Counted from the stretch's first letter, positions 1 through 9,084 are shown. The stretch is DNA of 64,000 bases from Dissulfurirhabdus thermomarina (GCF_012979235.1 NZ_JAATWC010000002.1:1-64000), one strand, 5' to 3'. Translations and numbers: made by a program. The notes: generated by a model from the letters alone, not told the origin.

Positions 1-1
1 G

Positions 2-463
2 TACGACCCGGACATCGCCAGCGACTGCTACCGGTGCCACCCGGGCAACAACGTGAACTGCTTCCGCGGCCACCACACCGGGAAGACCATCGACGGCCAT
101 CCCGTCTGGTGCACCGACTGCCACGGGGACCTCAACCAGCGGGTGGCCGAGGGCCAGCTCCTGGATCCATGGTCCGACCGGACCCTGCCCACCTGTTCCA
201 AGTGCCACAGCTCCACGGGCGAGGGCGACGCCAAGGGTTACCTCAACATGGGGATCTTCGGGCAGTACCTCAACAGCCGCGGCCACCGGAACGACAAGAT
301 CCTCTGCTCCACCTGCCACGGCGAGCCGCATGCCCTCTATCCTTCCACCCTGCCGGCGGACAACGCGCAGATCGAGGCGCTCCAGAACGACCCGCGCCCC
401 ATCGGCGTCTGCGACACCTGCCACACCGGCAAGAGCAGCACCTGGGGCAAGCCGCCGCACTAG
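2..463 (+). CDS. Multihaem cytochrome c, C-terminal part (5' end outside window)
   Basis: The reading frame is already open at the left edge and ends at TAG 461-463. It has five CXXCH haem-binding motifs: CYRCH (29-43), CTDCH (110-124), CSKCH (194-208), CSTCH (305-319) and CDTCH (410-424), with other histidines (GHH near 70, GH near 280) that could be axial ligands. Such proteins carry electrons in the periplasm or outer membrane of anaerobic respirers. The missing N-terminus probably holds the export signal and possibly more haems, so the subfamily cannot be fixed. A strong intrinsic terminator follows, so this is the last gene of its transcript. Confidence 0.9.
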   Translation, partial: YDPDIASDCYRCHPGNNVNCFRGHHTGKTIDGHPVWCTDCHGDLNQRVAEGQLLDPWSDRTLPTCSKCHSSTGEGDAKGYLNMGIFGQYLNSRGHRNDKILCSTCHGEPHALYPSTLPADNAQIEALQNDPRPIGVCDTCHTGKSSTWGKPPH

Positions 464-496
464 GGCTTGACGCCGGTCGCTCGACCGCGTAAGCAA

Positions 497-525
497 GGGG
501 GGAGGGTTCGCCCTCCCCCCTTTTT
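497..525 (+). terminator. Intrinsic terminator of the cytochrome gene
   Basis: A perfect 10-bp stem (497-506 with 511-520) around a TTCG tetraloop is followed directly by TTTTT (521-525). It lies 33 nt after the cytochrome stop codon. Confidence 0.93.
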
Positions 526-633
526 GGGTGCGTCCCGAACGGGTGCCGTCCTTCGGGTGTGCCTGCCCACCGCTTCGAACCGGTACGAGGCATGCCCGGC
601 ACCGGCACGCCGGTCATCCAGGAGTGAGCCGCC

Positions 634-1599
634 ATGATCCGTTTCGTCCTCTTCGTTTTGTACTTGGCCTTCGCCTCGGCCGCCCCGTGTCCCGCCGCCG
701 GGGGAGCGGCTCCGGCCCCTGACCTCGAAAAGACCGCCGCCCTGCTCGACCGGTGGGCCGCCCGCGACCGGTTCCCCGACTCCGTGAGCTTCGCCTACTA
801 CCACGTCTACTCGCGCACGGCCCTCGGCCGGCCCGTGCCGAAGGAGATGGCCGACCGGCTGGCGGCCTTCGTGGCCAAGTGCCAGGGGCCGGACGGGGGG
901 TTCCGCTCCGAGCCGAAGTACGATCCCAGGTCCGGGGTGCTGGAGACCGACTTCGCCCTGCGCGCGCTGGACCTCCTGGGCCGCCGGGACGCCGTGGACG
1001 CCAAGAAGGCCGCCGCCTTCCTCGCCGCCATGGCGGACGACTCCGGGGGGCTTCGGCCCGAGCCCGGGGCGGCCCCGTCCCTCGCGGCCACCTGCCGCGG
1101 GGTGAGCGCCCTGGCCCGGCTCGGCGCCCTGGACCGCCTGGACCGGAAGCGGACCGCCGCCTTCATCCGGCGGCACGAGGCGGCCGGGGGCGGCTTCGCC
1201 ATGCTGCCCGGAAAGCCCGCCTCCGTCCGGGCCACGGACCTGGCGGTATCGGCGCTCGCCGAGCTCGGCGCCCTCACGCCGGAGGTCCGCGCCCGTGCCG
1301 TGAAGTTCCTGAAGGGGACCCGCTATTCCGGGCTCGTCAAGGGGAAGAAGTTCCGGGGGCTGCCCTTCCTGGAGGCCATGGCGCAGGAGCTTTCGGCCCT
1401 GGCCCGGCTCGGGGCCCTGGCGGAGGTGGACACCGCGTCCATCCGCCGGTTCGTCCACTCGCTCTACGTGCCCTACAACGGCGGCTTCGGGCCGCGCCCG
1501 GGATACGGGACCACGCCGCCGGCCACCTTCCACGGCCTCTACTGCCTGGTGCGGCTCGGGGATCTTCCCGATCCCGAGGCCGCCGCCCGGCGGCGTTGA
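634..1599 (+). CDS. Secreted prenyltransferase/squalene-oxidase-type toroid-repeat protein
   Basis: Encodes 321 aa starting at ATG 634 behind CAGGAG. A hydrophobic N-terminus ending near PCPAAGG suggests export. The body consists of repeated helix-rich units with QGPDGGF, ETDFALRAL, ATCRGVSAL, ATDLAVSAL, YNGGFGP and ATFHGLYCL, the pattern of the alpha-alpha toroid shared by protein prenyltransferase beta subunits and terpene cyclases. No DxDD cyclase motif and no zinc-ligand set typical of prenyltransferases is visible, so a catalytic role is not supported; the fold may serve as a binding scaffold. It stands alone after the cytochrome terminator. Fold fairly sure, function unknown. Confidence 0.75.
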   Translation: MIRFVLFVLYLAFASAAPCPAAGGAAPAPDLEKTAALLDRWAARDRFPDSVSFAYYHVYSRTALGRPVPKEMADRLAAFVAKCQGPDGGFRSEPKYDPRSGVLETDFALRALDLLGRRDAVDAKKAAAFLAAMADDSGGLRPEPGAAPSLAATCRGVSALARLGALDRLDRKRTAAFIRRHEAAGGGFAMLPGKPASVRATDLAVSALAELGALTPEVRARAVKFLKGTRYSGLVKGKKFRGLPFLEAMAQELSALARLGALAEVDTASIRRFVHSLYVPYNGGFGPRPGYGTTPPATFHGLYCLVRLGDLPDPEAAARRR

Positions 1600-1620
1600 G
1601 CCGACCGCCGGCGCAAAAAA

Positions 1621-1840
1621 GATGGTCTCGTAAAAGGTCTTCTGAGTGGAGGCTCGGGAAGAATCGCCAAATGCAAGGCTCAAGAAAGCAGCGCGAGGCT
1701 GTAGAGAGGCTTATCAGAGTGGAGGCTCGGGAAGAATCGCCAAATGCAAGGCGCGAGGGAATGAGGCGTACTTGAGCTGCGCCGCAACGACGAGGGCATC
1801 CGAAGCAACACGGCAGCCCGCGACTCTTTGCGACGCCATC
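1621..1840 (+). repeat. Dispersed intergenic repeat family 1, copy A (MITE-like)
   Basis: Begins GATGGTCTCGTAAAAGGTC and ends with a sequence whose reverse complement is GATGGCGTCGCAAAGAGTC, an imperfect terminal inverted repeat. The interior carries the family core (TCGGGAAGAATCGCC, AATGCAAGG, GAATGAGGCGTACTTGAG). In this copy the unit from GAGTGGAGGCTCGG to AATGCAAGG occurs twice (about 1644-1677 and 1719-1752). Other copies lie near 8765, 10884, 21414, 35456 and 56028. No protein-coding gene is supported here. Confidence 0.85.
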
Positions 1841-1842
1841 AG

Positions 1843-1869
1843 AAAAGGGCCGGGCGTTTCGCCCGGCCC
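1843..1869 (-). terminator. Intrinsic terminator of tRNA-Lys
   Basis: A 10-bp stem (1847-1856 with 1860-1869) and 3-nt loop, followed on the minus strand by TTTT (1846-1843), lies just downstream of the tRNA 3' end. Confidence 0.85.
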
Positions 1870-1879
1870 CGTCGTTTCC

Positions 1880-1955
1880 TGGTGGGCCGTCAGGGTCTCG
1901 AACCCCGAACCTACTGATTAAGAGTCAGTTGCTCTACCAATTGAGCTAACGGCCC
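1880..1955 (-). tRNA. tRNA-Lys (anticodon CTT)
   Basis: The 76-nt minus-strand sequence folds into a full cloverleaf. The acceptor strand GGGCCGT pairs with ACGGCCC, followed by A and an encoded CCA. The anticodon stem ACTGA/TCAGT encloses CTCTTAA, placing CTT at positions 34-36. The T arm holds GGTTCGAGA. It has its own terminator. Confidence 0.97.
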
Positions 1956-2069
1956 GATCGTCGGGCTTTACTTACCCACCATCGCGCCGGATGTCAAGGA
2001 CGACGGCGGCCCGGGCATGCTCCCCGCTCGCGCCGCCTCGCCGCCCGGTTGCCCCGGCGGGCTCTCGGC

Positions 2070-3650
2070 CTACTTCTCCATGAAGCTCTTGAGGAGCCGG
2101 CTGCGGCTCGGGTGGCGGAGCTTTCGGAGCGCCTTGGCCTCGATCTGGCGGATCCGCTCCCGGGTGACCATGAAGTCGCGGCCCACCTCCTCGAGGGTGT
2201 GGTCGCACTGTTCCCCGATGCCGAAGCGGAGGCGGAGGACCTTCTCCTCCCGGGGCGTCAGGGTGGCGAGCAGCGACCGGGTCTTCTCCACGAGGTTCTG
2301 GGCGGCGGCGGCCTCCTCCGGCGGCGGGACGTTGGGATCCTCGATGAAGTCCGCCAGCATGCTGTCTTCCTCGTCGCCGATGGGCGTTTCGAGGGAGACG
2401 GGGTCGCGGGCGATCTTGAGGATCTGGGCCACCTTCTTCTCGGGCAGGTTGAGGCAGGCGGCGACCTCGTCCGGCCCGGGCGTGCGCCCGGTCTCCTGGG
2501 TGAGGATCCGGGTGGCCCGGATGACCTTGTTCATGGTCTCCACCATGTGGACCGGGATGCGGATGGTGCGCGACTGGTCGGCGATGGCCCGGGTGATGGC
2601 CTGCCGGATCCACCAGGTGGCGTAGGTGCTGAACTTGTAGCCGCGGCGGTACTCGAACTTCTCCACCGCCTTCATGAGGCCGATGTTGCCCTCCTGGACC
2701 AGGTCCAGGAGGTGGAGGCCGCGGTTTCCGTACTTCTTGGCGATGCTCACCACCAGGCGCAGGTTGGCCTTGATCAGCTGGTCCTTGGCCCTCTTGACCC
2801 GGCGTTCCCCCTCCTGGAGCTGCCGGTGGAAGAGGCGGAGCTGGCCGGTGGTGAGGCCGAAGGCGGCCCAGGTCTCCTCGTCGGGGGCCTCCCGGAATTC
2901 CTCGTAGACCACGCGGAAGGTCTCGCAGGCGCTCAGCAGCAGGGGGCGCTCGATCCGCCGTTCCTGGAAGGGGGCGATCATGTGGCGGCGGTTTCGGGCC
3001 ATCTTCTTCTGGAGGCGGCGGAGCGTCCGCCGGTCGGGGGGGGTGTCGATCCCTTCCTTCCAGAGGGCGAGGTTGGCCGCGTGGCGCCGGGCCACGATCT
3101 CGAGGCAGCGGGCAAGGGCCCCGGCGGCGGCCGGGATCTCCCGCGCCTTCGTCCCGTCGTCTTCGGCGGCCTTCTTCCTGGAGGCGGCGGGCGGGCGGAT
3201 GAGGTCCAGGCCCGTCATGAGGAAGTTCTCCACGGCCCGCGGGCAGCCGAAGGCGGCGGCCAGCATGCGCCGTTCCCCGGATTCCATGGCCTCGGCGATC
3301 CGGACTTCGTCGTCGCGGGTCAGCAGCTCCGTGGCCCCCATCTCCCGCAGGTAGATCCGGACGGGGTCCACCGATGGGCCCGCGGCGTGGACCACCTCCT
3401 CCGGATCGGGCGGGAGGTCGGCCTCGGGTGCCGCGTCGGCTTCCAGGGGGAAGGCGGGATCCCGGTCTTCCGCGGCATCGTCGTCGAGATGCAGGTCGGG
3501 TTCCACGTCGGTTTCGGCGGCCGCCGGGATGTGCTCCGGGGCTTCGCCGGGCAGGATGGGCGGCCGCCGTCTCGGCCGGGAGCGCCCGGCGGAGGCCGCC
3601 GGTGGGGTCTTCTCGTGCACCCCCGTGGAATCCTTGGTCGGGTCTCCCAT
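2070..3650 (-). CDS. rpoD: RNA polymerase primary sigma factor RpoD (sigma70)
   Basis: Encodes 526 aa from ATG at 3650, preceded by an excellent Shine-Dalgarno (AAAGGAGGGG, 3 nt before the start). An in-frame ATG at 3698, overlapping the dnaG stop, lacks such a site and is less likely. Region 1.2 begins near [11 protein letters not shown]. Region 2 has the core-binding and -10 segments ([31 protein letters not shown]). Region 4 ends with [19 protein letters not shown] for -35 recognition. The N-terminus is acidic and low-complexity, with no clear region 1.1. It follows dnaG as in the classical macromolecular-synthesis operon, without rpsU, which lies at 36.3 kb. Confidence 0.97.
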   Translation of the reverse strand: MGDPTKDSTGVHEKTPPAASAGRSRPRRRPPILPGEAPEHIPAAAETDVEPDLHLDDDAAEDRDPAFPLEADAAPEADLPPDPEEVVHAAGPSVDPVRIYLREMGATELLTRDDEVRIAEAMESGERRMLAAAFGCPRAVENFLMTGLDLIRPPAASRKKAAEDDGTKAREIPAAAGALARCLEIVARRHAANLALWKEGIDTPPDRRTLRRLQKKMARNRRHMIAPFQERRIERPLLLSACETFRVVYEEFREAPDEETWAAFGLTTGQLRLFHRQLQEGERRVKRAKDQLIKANLRLVVSIAKKYGNRGLHLLDLVQEGNIGLMKAVEKFEYRRGYKFSTYATWWIRQAITRAIADQSRTIRIPVHMVETMNKVIRATRILTQETGRTPGPDEVAACLNLPEKKVAQILKIARDPVSLETPIGDEEDSMLADFIEDPNVPPPEEAAAAQNLVEKTRSLLATLTPREEKVLRLRFGIGEQCDHTLEEVGRDFMVTRERIRQIEAKALRKLRHPSRSRLLKSFMEK

Positions 3651-3694
3651 GCTCCCCTCCTTTGGGCAGGGCCCCCCGGGCGCGGCGGGGCGTG

Positions 3695-5428
3695 TCATCG
3701 AAGCGCCTGGATCTGTTCCAGTATCCGGGCCGGATCGCCGGCGGGGTCACTCCGGATTCGGTCCAGGAGTTCCCGCCGAAGCGCCTTCTTCCTTTGTTCT
3801 CGGCAATACGTCAAGAGGCGGTGAACCGTCGCCTCGATGTCGTCGCAGGCAGGGGTCTCCTTGGCCAGGCGGGCGGCCAGGGCCTTGAGCTCGGGGAGGC
3901 CTTCCAGGCGGAGGAGGAAGGTGGCCAGGTCCAGGGGGCCACCGGCCTCCATGAGGTGGACGAGGCCGTTCCAGAGTTCCCGGTGGTCCGGGTCGTCCAG
4001 CCAGTTCTCGAGGCCTTCGCCCGCGAAGGCGGGCACGTGCTCCGGGTGGCAGAGGAGGAAGCCCACCAGGGATTTCTGCGCCGTGGCCTGGACGGCGCCG
4101 CCTCCGTGCGCCGCCGCCCGGCGCTCGCGCGGGGCGCCGCGGCGCTCCATCCGCAGGCGCTGGACGAGGCTGTCTTCCCGGAGGCCGGTCCGCCGGCAGA
4201 CGTGGGCCACGTGGAGGGACTGGCGGACCGGGTCGCGGACGGCCTCGAGGAGCGGGACGAGGTCGTCCACGGCCCGGGCCGTGCCCTCAGGGGTGTCCCC
4301 GTGGAGTCGGCGTCCCTGGTCCAGGGCGAAGTCGATCCATGCCGGAGCCGCCTCCGCCAGGGCCCACCAGGCCTTCGGCCCCTCGCGCCGGACGAAGGAA
4401 TCCGGGTCGTCTCCTTCCGGGAGACACAGGACCCGGACGTTGAGATCCTCCCGGAGCAGGAGGGGGATGGACCGGAGGGCCGCCTTGAGGCCCGCCGGAT
4501 CGGCGTCGAAGACCAGGATCCATTCCCGGGCATAGCGGTGGAGGAGCCCCGCGTGCTCCGCGGTGAGGGCGGTGCCCAGGGTGGCGGCCACGGCCTCGAT
4601 GCCGGCCTGGACCAGGGCCAGGAGATCCATGTACCCCTCCACCACGAAGCCCCGGCCGGCCCGCCGCACGGCCTCCCGGTTCTGGTGCAGGCCGTAGAGC
4701 ACCTCGCCCTTCCGGTAGAGGGGGGTCTCGGGGGAGTTGAGGTACTTGGGCTGGCCGTCCCGGATGAGCCGGCCGCCCAGGGCCACCACGCGGCCGGAGA
4801 GGTCGAGGATGGGGAAGACGATCCGCCCGCGGAAGCGGTCGTAGCAGCCGGAACCGCTCCGACGCTCGGCCAGGAGGCCGGCGGCCATGCCGGTGGCCGC
4901 CGGGACCCCGGCGGCCTCCAGGCGCCGGGCCAGGAAGTCCCATCGGTCGGGGGCCCATCCCAGGCGGAAACGCCGCCGGATCTCGGGCGCAAGGCCCCGG
5001 CGGTCGAGGTAGGCGCGAGCCTCGGCGGCCTCGGGGGCCTTCTCGAGGGCCTCCCGGTAGACCTCGGCGGCCAGCTCGTTGGCTGCCGCCAGCTGCTCCC
5101 GCTGGTCCTTTACGGCCTGCTGACGGGGCGAGAGGGGGCGTTCCGGAACGGGGATGCCGTAGCGGGCCGCCAGGGCCTTGACCGCCTCCACGAAGGTGAG
5201 GCCCTCCACCTTCATGAGGAACTTGAAGACGTCACCGCCTTCCCCGCACCCGAAGCAGTGGAAGGTCTGGCGGTCTTCGTTGACGCTGAAGGAGGGATCC
5301 GTGTCGGCGTGGAAGGGGCAGACGCCCATCCAGCTGCGCCCGGCGCGCCTCAGGGGGAGGTATTCACCCACGATCTCGCGAATCCGGGCGGCCTCGCGGA
5401 CGCTTCGGATGACCTCTTCCGGGATCAT
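3695..5428 (-). CDS. dnaG: DNA primase DnaG
   Basis: Encodes 577 aa. The N-terminal zinc-binding domain (about residues 36-65) has CPFH and CFGCGEGGD. The RNA-polymerase/TOPRIM core follows ([21 protein letters not shown] with the acidic metal ligands), then a DnaB-interacting C-terminal helical region. It makes RNA primers for replication. The gene is immediately upstream of rpoD and is driven by a consensus-like sigma70 promoter about 80 nt upstream. Length is typical. Confidence 0.97.
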   Translation of the reverse strand: MIPEEVIRSVREAARIREIVGEYLPLRRAGRSWMGVCPFHADTDPSFSVNEDRQTFHCFGCGEGGDVFKFLMKVEGLTFVEAVKALAARYGIPVPERPLSPRQQAVKDQREQLAAANELAAEVYREALEKAPEAAEARAYLDRRGLAPEIRRRFRLGWAPDRWDFLARRLEAAGVPAATGMAAGLLAERRSGSGCYDRFRGRIVFPILDLSGRVVALGGRLIRDGQPKYLNSPETPLYRKGEVLYGLHQNREAVRRAGRGFVVEGYMDLLALVQAGIEAVAATLGTALTAEHAGLLHRYAREWILVFDADPAGLKAALRSIPLLLREDLNVRVLCLPEGDDPDSFVRREGPKAWWALAEAAPAWIDFALDQGRRLHGDTPEGTARAVDDLVPLLEAVRDPVRQSLHVAHVCRRTGLREDSLVQRLRMERRGAPRERRAAAHGGGAVQATAQKSLVGFLLCHPEHVPAFAGEGLENWLDDPDHRELWNGLVHLMEAGGPLDLATFLLRLEGLPELKALAARLAKETPACDDIEATVHRLLTYCREQRKKALRRELLDRIRSDPAGDPARILEQIQALR

Positions 5429-5509
5429 GCTCTCCTTGGCGGGCGGGTGTGGCCCGTTCGCGTCGGCATCCGTGGGTGTCTGAACGACCGGGGAGGAATC
5501 ACCGGCCTC

Positions 5510-5537
5510 ATATTAACAGCCGCCGTTGGCCTGTCAA
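5510..5537 (-). promoter_or_regulatory. Sigma70 promoter for dnaG-rpoD
   Basis: On the minus strand, TTGACA (5537-5532), a 16-nt spacer and TAATAT (5515-5510). The expected start is about 75 nt before the dnaG ATG. The -35 box overlaps the stop codon of the thioesterase gene. Confidence 0.82.
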
Positions 5538-6040
5538 CGGGAGGGAGGGGCCTCCTTGCCGCCAGGACGGCCGGTTGCCGGTGTCCCGACCTCGAGGCAC
5601 CGGCGCAGGGCCTCCGGCAAGGAGGTCAGACGGCCGTTTCGGTCCACGGCGGCATGGGTGGTGAAGGCCGCCGCCAGGAGCCGCCCGTCCGCCTCCCGGG
5701 TGATCTCGTAGTGGAACCGGAGGGTCACCCGGGTGTGGCGGGCCAGCGAGGTGGCGATCACCAGGTCGTCGTCGTAGCGGGCCGAGGCCTTGTACCGGCA
5801 GTAGACCTCGGTCGCCGGGAGGAGGATTCCTTCTTCCCCGAGCTGCCGGTAGGAGAGGCCGAACCGGTGCCGGAAGTATTCCGTCCGCCCCATCTCGAGG
5901 AGGCGGAGGTAGTTGCCGTAGTACACCACCCCGGCGGCGTCGGTGTCGCCGTAGATGACCCGGTACGAATGCCGGTGCACGGGCTCGCGGAGGGCGAGGT
6001 CCGGGGTGGGGCCTCCCCGGTTCCGGGCGGCGGCCGTCAT
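5534..6040 (-). CDS. Acyl-CoA thioesterase, YbgC/4HBT family
   Basis: Encodes 168 aa with a hotdog fold. The active-site segment YGDTDAAGVVYYGNYLRLLE carries the conserved Asp of 4-hydroxybenzoyl-CoA-thioesterase-like enzymes. Length is slightly above typical YbgC because of a short N-terminal extension and a C-terminal tail. The start ATG at 6040 overlaps the stop of the preceding gene (ATGA), making it third in the hom-apgM-thioesterase operon. Substrate is unknown. A Tol-Pal partner role, as for E. coli YbgC, is not supported, since no tol genes are present. Confidence 0.85.
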   Translation of the reverse strand: MTAAARNRGGPTPDLALREPVHRHSYRVIYGDTDAAGVVYYGNYLRLLEMGRTEYFRHRFGLSYRQLGEEGILLPATEVYCRYKASARYDDDLVIATSLARHTRVTLRFHYEITREADGRLLAAAFTTHAAVDRNGRLTSLPEALRRCLEVGTPATGRPGGKEAPPSR

Positions 6041-7338
6041 CGCTTCTTGGGAGAGGGGTCGGCGTCCGCCGGAGGCCGGCCCAGGAGGCGGGGCAGGAGA
6101 TGGTGCCCGGCCTCCAGGCGGATGCCGGTCTTGGCGGCCTCGGCCTCCGTGAAGGCCGCGCCCTGGTGCTCGGCGGGGTTCAGGCTGTCGTAGAGCACGA
6201 AGGGAACCGGTCCGGGGGCGTGGGTCCGGAGCCGGACGGGGGTGAAGTGGTCCGTCACCACCAGCAGCCGGAAGGGGGCCCCGAGGTCCTTGAGGCCCTC
6301 GAGGACGGGGAGCACCAGTTCCTTGTCGAAGCGCTCGATGGCGCGGACCTTGGCCTTGGCGTCCCCCATGTGGCCGGCCTCGTCCGGGGCCTCGAGGTGC
6401 ACCACCACGAGGTCCTTTTCGCGGGCGGCCTCGAGGGCGGCCTGGGCCTTGCCGCGGACGTTGGTGTCGATCCAGCCGGTGGCCCCGGGGACGGAGATCC
6501 CCTGGAGGCCGGCCCAGGCGCCGAGGCCCTTGATGAGGTCCACGGCGGCCACCACCGCCCCCTCCACCCCGTAGAGATCCCGCAGGGGGGCGATCCGGGG
6601 CCGCCGCCCCTGGCCCCAGGGCCACAGGGCGTTGGCCGGGGGTTTGCCCTCGCGGCGCCGCCGCTCGTTGACCTCGTGGCGATGGAAGTAGGTGACCGCC
6701 TTGGTGAGGAGCTCGTAGAGGAGGGGCTCCTCCTCGTAGGCGTACCAGGCCTCCGTGACGTCCTGGCCGGTCACGTCGTGGGGGGGGACGGTGTCGAGGC
6801 CCTCCGGCCCGCCCCGCCAGACGAGGAGGTGGCGGTAGCTCACCCCCGGCCGGAGCTCGAAGGACCGGCCCGAGACCAGGGGGGCCAGGCCCGTGACGAG
6901 TTCCCGGGCCTCGTCGTCGGTGATGTGGCCGGCGCTGTAGTCCTGCATGACCACCCGGCCCTCGCGAAAGCCCAGGGTGACCAGGTTGCACCGGAAGGCC
7001 ACGTCCTCGGGGTTCAGGGCCACCCCCATGGCCGCGGCCTCGAGGGGGCCGCGGCCCGTGTAGTGCCTTTCGGGGTCGTAGCCCAGGAGCGACATGTTGG
7101 CCACGTCGCTCCCGGGCGGCATGCCCTCGGGGATGGTGGTCACCAGGCCCATCTCGCCGAGCCGGGCCAGGGTGTCCAGGGTGGGGGTCCGGGCGGCCTC
7201 GAGGGCGGTCTTGCCGCCGAGCACCGCCTCCGGGTAGTCGGCCATGCCGTCCCCGATGAGGACGACGTACCTGGGCGACTTTTCGGCCGGTTCTCCGGCC
7301 CCTTCGGCCGGGGCGGCCGCCGTCTTCGGCTCGTTCAT
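6037..7338 (-). CDS. apgM: ApgM-type cofactor-independent phosphoglycerate mutase homologue, possible homoserine kinase
   Basis: Encodes 433 aa of the alkaline-phosphatase superfamily, archaeal iPGM branch. The metal-binding and nucleophile segment is IGDGMADYP near residue 27, with DVANMSLLGYDP, YTGRGPLEAAAMG, a substrate Arg/Asp stretch and the C-terminal VVTDHFTP with metal ligands. ATG at 7338 overlaps the hom stop by 4 nt. Known: some members of this family encoded next to hom act as alternative homoserine kinases. Inference: since no ThrB of the GHMP type is seen here, the overlap with hom makes that role as likely as glycolysis. Confidence 0.85.
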   Translation of the reverse strand: MNEPKTAAAPAEGAGEPAEKSPRYVVLIGDGMADYPEAVLGGKTALEAARTPTLDTLARLGEMGLVTTIPEGMPPGSDVANMSLLGYDPERHYTGRGPLEAAAMGVALNPEDVAFRCNLVTLGFREGRVVMQDYSAGHITDDEARELVTGLAPLVSGRSFELRPGVSYRHLLVWRGGPEGLDTVPPHDVTGQDVTEAWYAYEEEPLLYELLTKAVTYFHRHEVNERRRREGKPPANALWPWGQGRRPRIAPLRDLYGVEGAVVAAVDLIKGLGAWAGLQGISVPGATGWIDTNVRGKAQAALEAAREKDLVVVHLEAPDEAGHMGDAKAKVRAIERFDKELVLPVLEGLKDLGAPFRLLVVTDHFTPVRLRTHAPGPVPFVLYDSLNPAEHQGAAFTEAEAAKTGIRLEAGHHLLPRLLGRPPADADPSPKKR

Positions 7339-8672
7339 GCGGGTGTCACCTCCGCGTTGGCGGACGCCGCGAGGGTGGCGGGATCCTCGATGCGGATCAC
7401 CGTGGTCGGGTCCGTCACGACGTCGAGTTCGTCGATGCGGGCGAGGGCCCGGCGCACCCGGGCCTCCTCCGCCTCGTGGGTCAGCATGACGATGGGGACC
7501 GCGGCCCGGCTCCGCCGGCCCTTCTGGATCACCGCGGCGATGCTGATGCCGTTGTCGCCCAGGATGCCGGCGATCCGGGCGAGCACGCCGGGGCGGTCCT
7601 TGGCGGAGAACCGGAAGTAGTACCGGCACACCAGGGCCTCCATTGGCCGAAGCGGCACGGGGGCCAGGGCCTCGAAGGGGCCGCCGCAGGGCGGAACGCC
7701 GGCGGCGATGCCCCGGGCGATGTCCACGATGTCCGCCACCACCGCGCTCCCGGTGGGCATCTGCCCGGCCCCGGGTCCGTGGAGGAGGACCTGCCCCACG
7801 GCGTCGCCCACCAGGTAGAAGGCGTTGGCCGCCCCCTCCACCCGGGCCAGGAGGTGGTCGGCCGGGATCATGGTGGGATGGACCCGGAGCTCCAGGCCCT
7901 CGGGCCGGTGCCGGGCGATGGCCAGCAGCTTGATCCGGTACCCGAATTCCGCGGCGAAGGTGATGTCCAGCGGGGTGAGGCGCGAGATGCCCTCGGTGGC
8001 GATGTCGGCCGGGCCCACCGGGGTGGCGAAGGCCAGCGCGGCCAGGATGGCCAGCTTGTGGGCGGTGTCGATGCCGTCCACGTCGAAGGTGGGGTCCGCC
8101 TCGGCGTACCCGAGGCGCTGGGCCTCGGCCAGGGCCTCGTCGAAGGCGAGGCCGTCGTCGGTCATCCGGGTCAGGACGTAGTTGGCCGTCCCGTTCATGA
8201 TGCCGGCCACCGTCTCGATGCGGTTGGCCACGAGGCCCTCCTTGAGGGTCTTGATGACCGGGATACCGCCGCCCACGCTGGCCTCGAAGCCCACGGCGAC
8301 CCCCGCCTCGGCGGCGGCCGCGAAGATCTCCGATCCGTGTTCGGCGAGCAGGGCCTTGTTGGCGGTGACCACGTGCTTGCCGGCCGCGATGGCCTGGAGC
8401 ACCACGGAGCGGGCCGGTTCGATGCCGCCGATGAGCTCCACGAAGACCCGGATGGCGGGGTCGTCCAGGAGGTCCCGCACGTCGGCCGTCACCCGGCCCG
8501 GGTCCAGGGGGAGCCCCCGGAGGTCGTCCGGGTGCCGGTCGCAGACACGGGCGAGCTCGAGCCGGGAGCCGGCCCGCCGGGCGAGGAGCTCCGCCTGGTC
8601 AAGGAGGATGCGGGCCGTGCCGGTTCCCACGGTGCCGAGGCCGAAGAGCCCGATCTGGCAGACTTTGGTCAT
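7335..8672 (-). CDS. hom: Homoserine dehydrogenase with C-terminal ACT domain
   Basis: Encodes 445 aa. The NAD(P)-binding motif GLFGLGTVGTG is at residues 8-18, the catalytic domain includes GGGIPVIK and GIMNGTANYVLT, and the last 80 or so residues form an ACT domain (RFSAKDRPGVLARIAGILGD), the usual site of threonine feedback. It reduces aspartate semialdehyde to homoserine for threonine and methionine. It is the first gene of a minus-strand operon with 4-nt overlaps; a putative promoter lies about 70 nt upstream. Confidence 0.97.
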   Translation of the reverse strand: MTKVCQIGLFGLGTVGTGTARILLDQAELLARRAGSRLELARVCDRHPDDLRGLPLDPGRVTADVRDLLDDPAIRVFVELIGGIEPARSVVLQAIAAGKHVVTANKALLAEHGSEIFAAAAEAGVAVGFEASVGGGIPVIKTLKEGLVANRIETVAGIMNGTANYVLTRMTDDGLAFDEALAEAQRLGYAEADPTFDVDGIDTAHKLAILAALAFATPVGPADIATEGISRLTPLDITFAAEFGYRIKLLAIARHRPEGLELRVHPTMIPADHLLARVEGAANAFYLVGDAVGQVLLHGPGAGQMPTGSAVVADIVDIARGIAAGVPPCGGPFEALAPVPLRPMEALVCRYYFRFSAKDRPGVLARIAGILGDNGISIAAVIQKGRRSRAAVPIVMLTHEAEEARVRRALARIDELDVVTDPTTVIRIEDPATLAASANAEVTPA

Positions 8673-8735
8673 GGGGTCGCTCCGGGGGCCGGGGGGCGAC
8701 GGCCTCGGGTCTCGAGGCGCCGGCCGGTCCCGGCT

Positions 8736-8764
8736 AATCTAAACACTTCGCCCGGCCTGGGCAA
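8736..8764 (-). promoter_or_regulatory. Putative sigma70 promoter for hom operon
   Basis: On the minus strand, TTGCCC (8764-8759), 17 nt, TAGATT (8741-8736). Each hexamer matches the consensus at 4 of 6 positions. It is located 64-92 nt before the hom ATG. Confidence 0.5.
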
Positions 8765-8905
8765 GCTCGGCGGCGATGCTTCCCATCGCCTCGTCGCTGC
8801 GGCGTACCATGAGTCCGCCTCGTTCCTCGCGATGGTCGGGCCTCGTCCTTGGTGATTCTCGCTGAGCCATCCTCGCGCCATTGGCTCGGGTGGTTCCCCG
8901 GGCCG
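8765..8905 (-). repeat. Repeat family 1, copy B (degenerate)
   Basis: On the minus strand this stretch shows GGCTCAGCGAGAATCACCAA, GAGGAACGAGGCGGACTCAT and GCCGCAGCGACGAGGCGA, recognisable counterparts of the family 1 core. The terminal GATGG ends are not clear. It fills much of the 8673-9084 gap; the rest of that gap shows no other feature. Confidence 0.6.
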
Positions 8906-9084
8906 GGACTTCCGGCGAGGCCGTCGTCAAGCCGACCGCTTCCCGGGAAACTGCGCCGAGGCACCCCGCCGCCTCAAGGGCGTTCCGGGATCGCCCGATA
9001 AGAGCGGTGGAATCGGGGCATCCCGCGGGCCGGCCGCCGGGACGCCCACAGGTCGTGCGCAACGAGAGGGGCACCAGGTCCGCC

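Noticed and set aside
1646-1921. Short open frames within family 1 and family 2 repeats
   Set aside because: Similar peptides recur in several repeat copies with frameshifts and have no ribosome binding sites; they follow from the repeat sequence, not from a gene.
3651-3698. Upstream start of rpoD at 3698 overlapping the dnaG stop
   Set aside because: The ATGA overlap is tempting, but ATG 3650 has a near-perfect Shine-Dalgarno and the extra 16 residues carry no conserved sequence.
3374-6193. Open frame of 939 codons opposite dnaG, rpoD and apgM
   Set aside because: It is antisense to three strongly supported genes; at 70% GC the opposite strand is often open. Its translation is low-complexity and has no recognisable domain.
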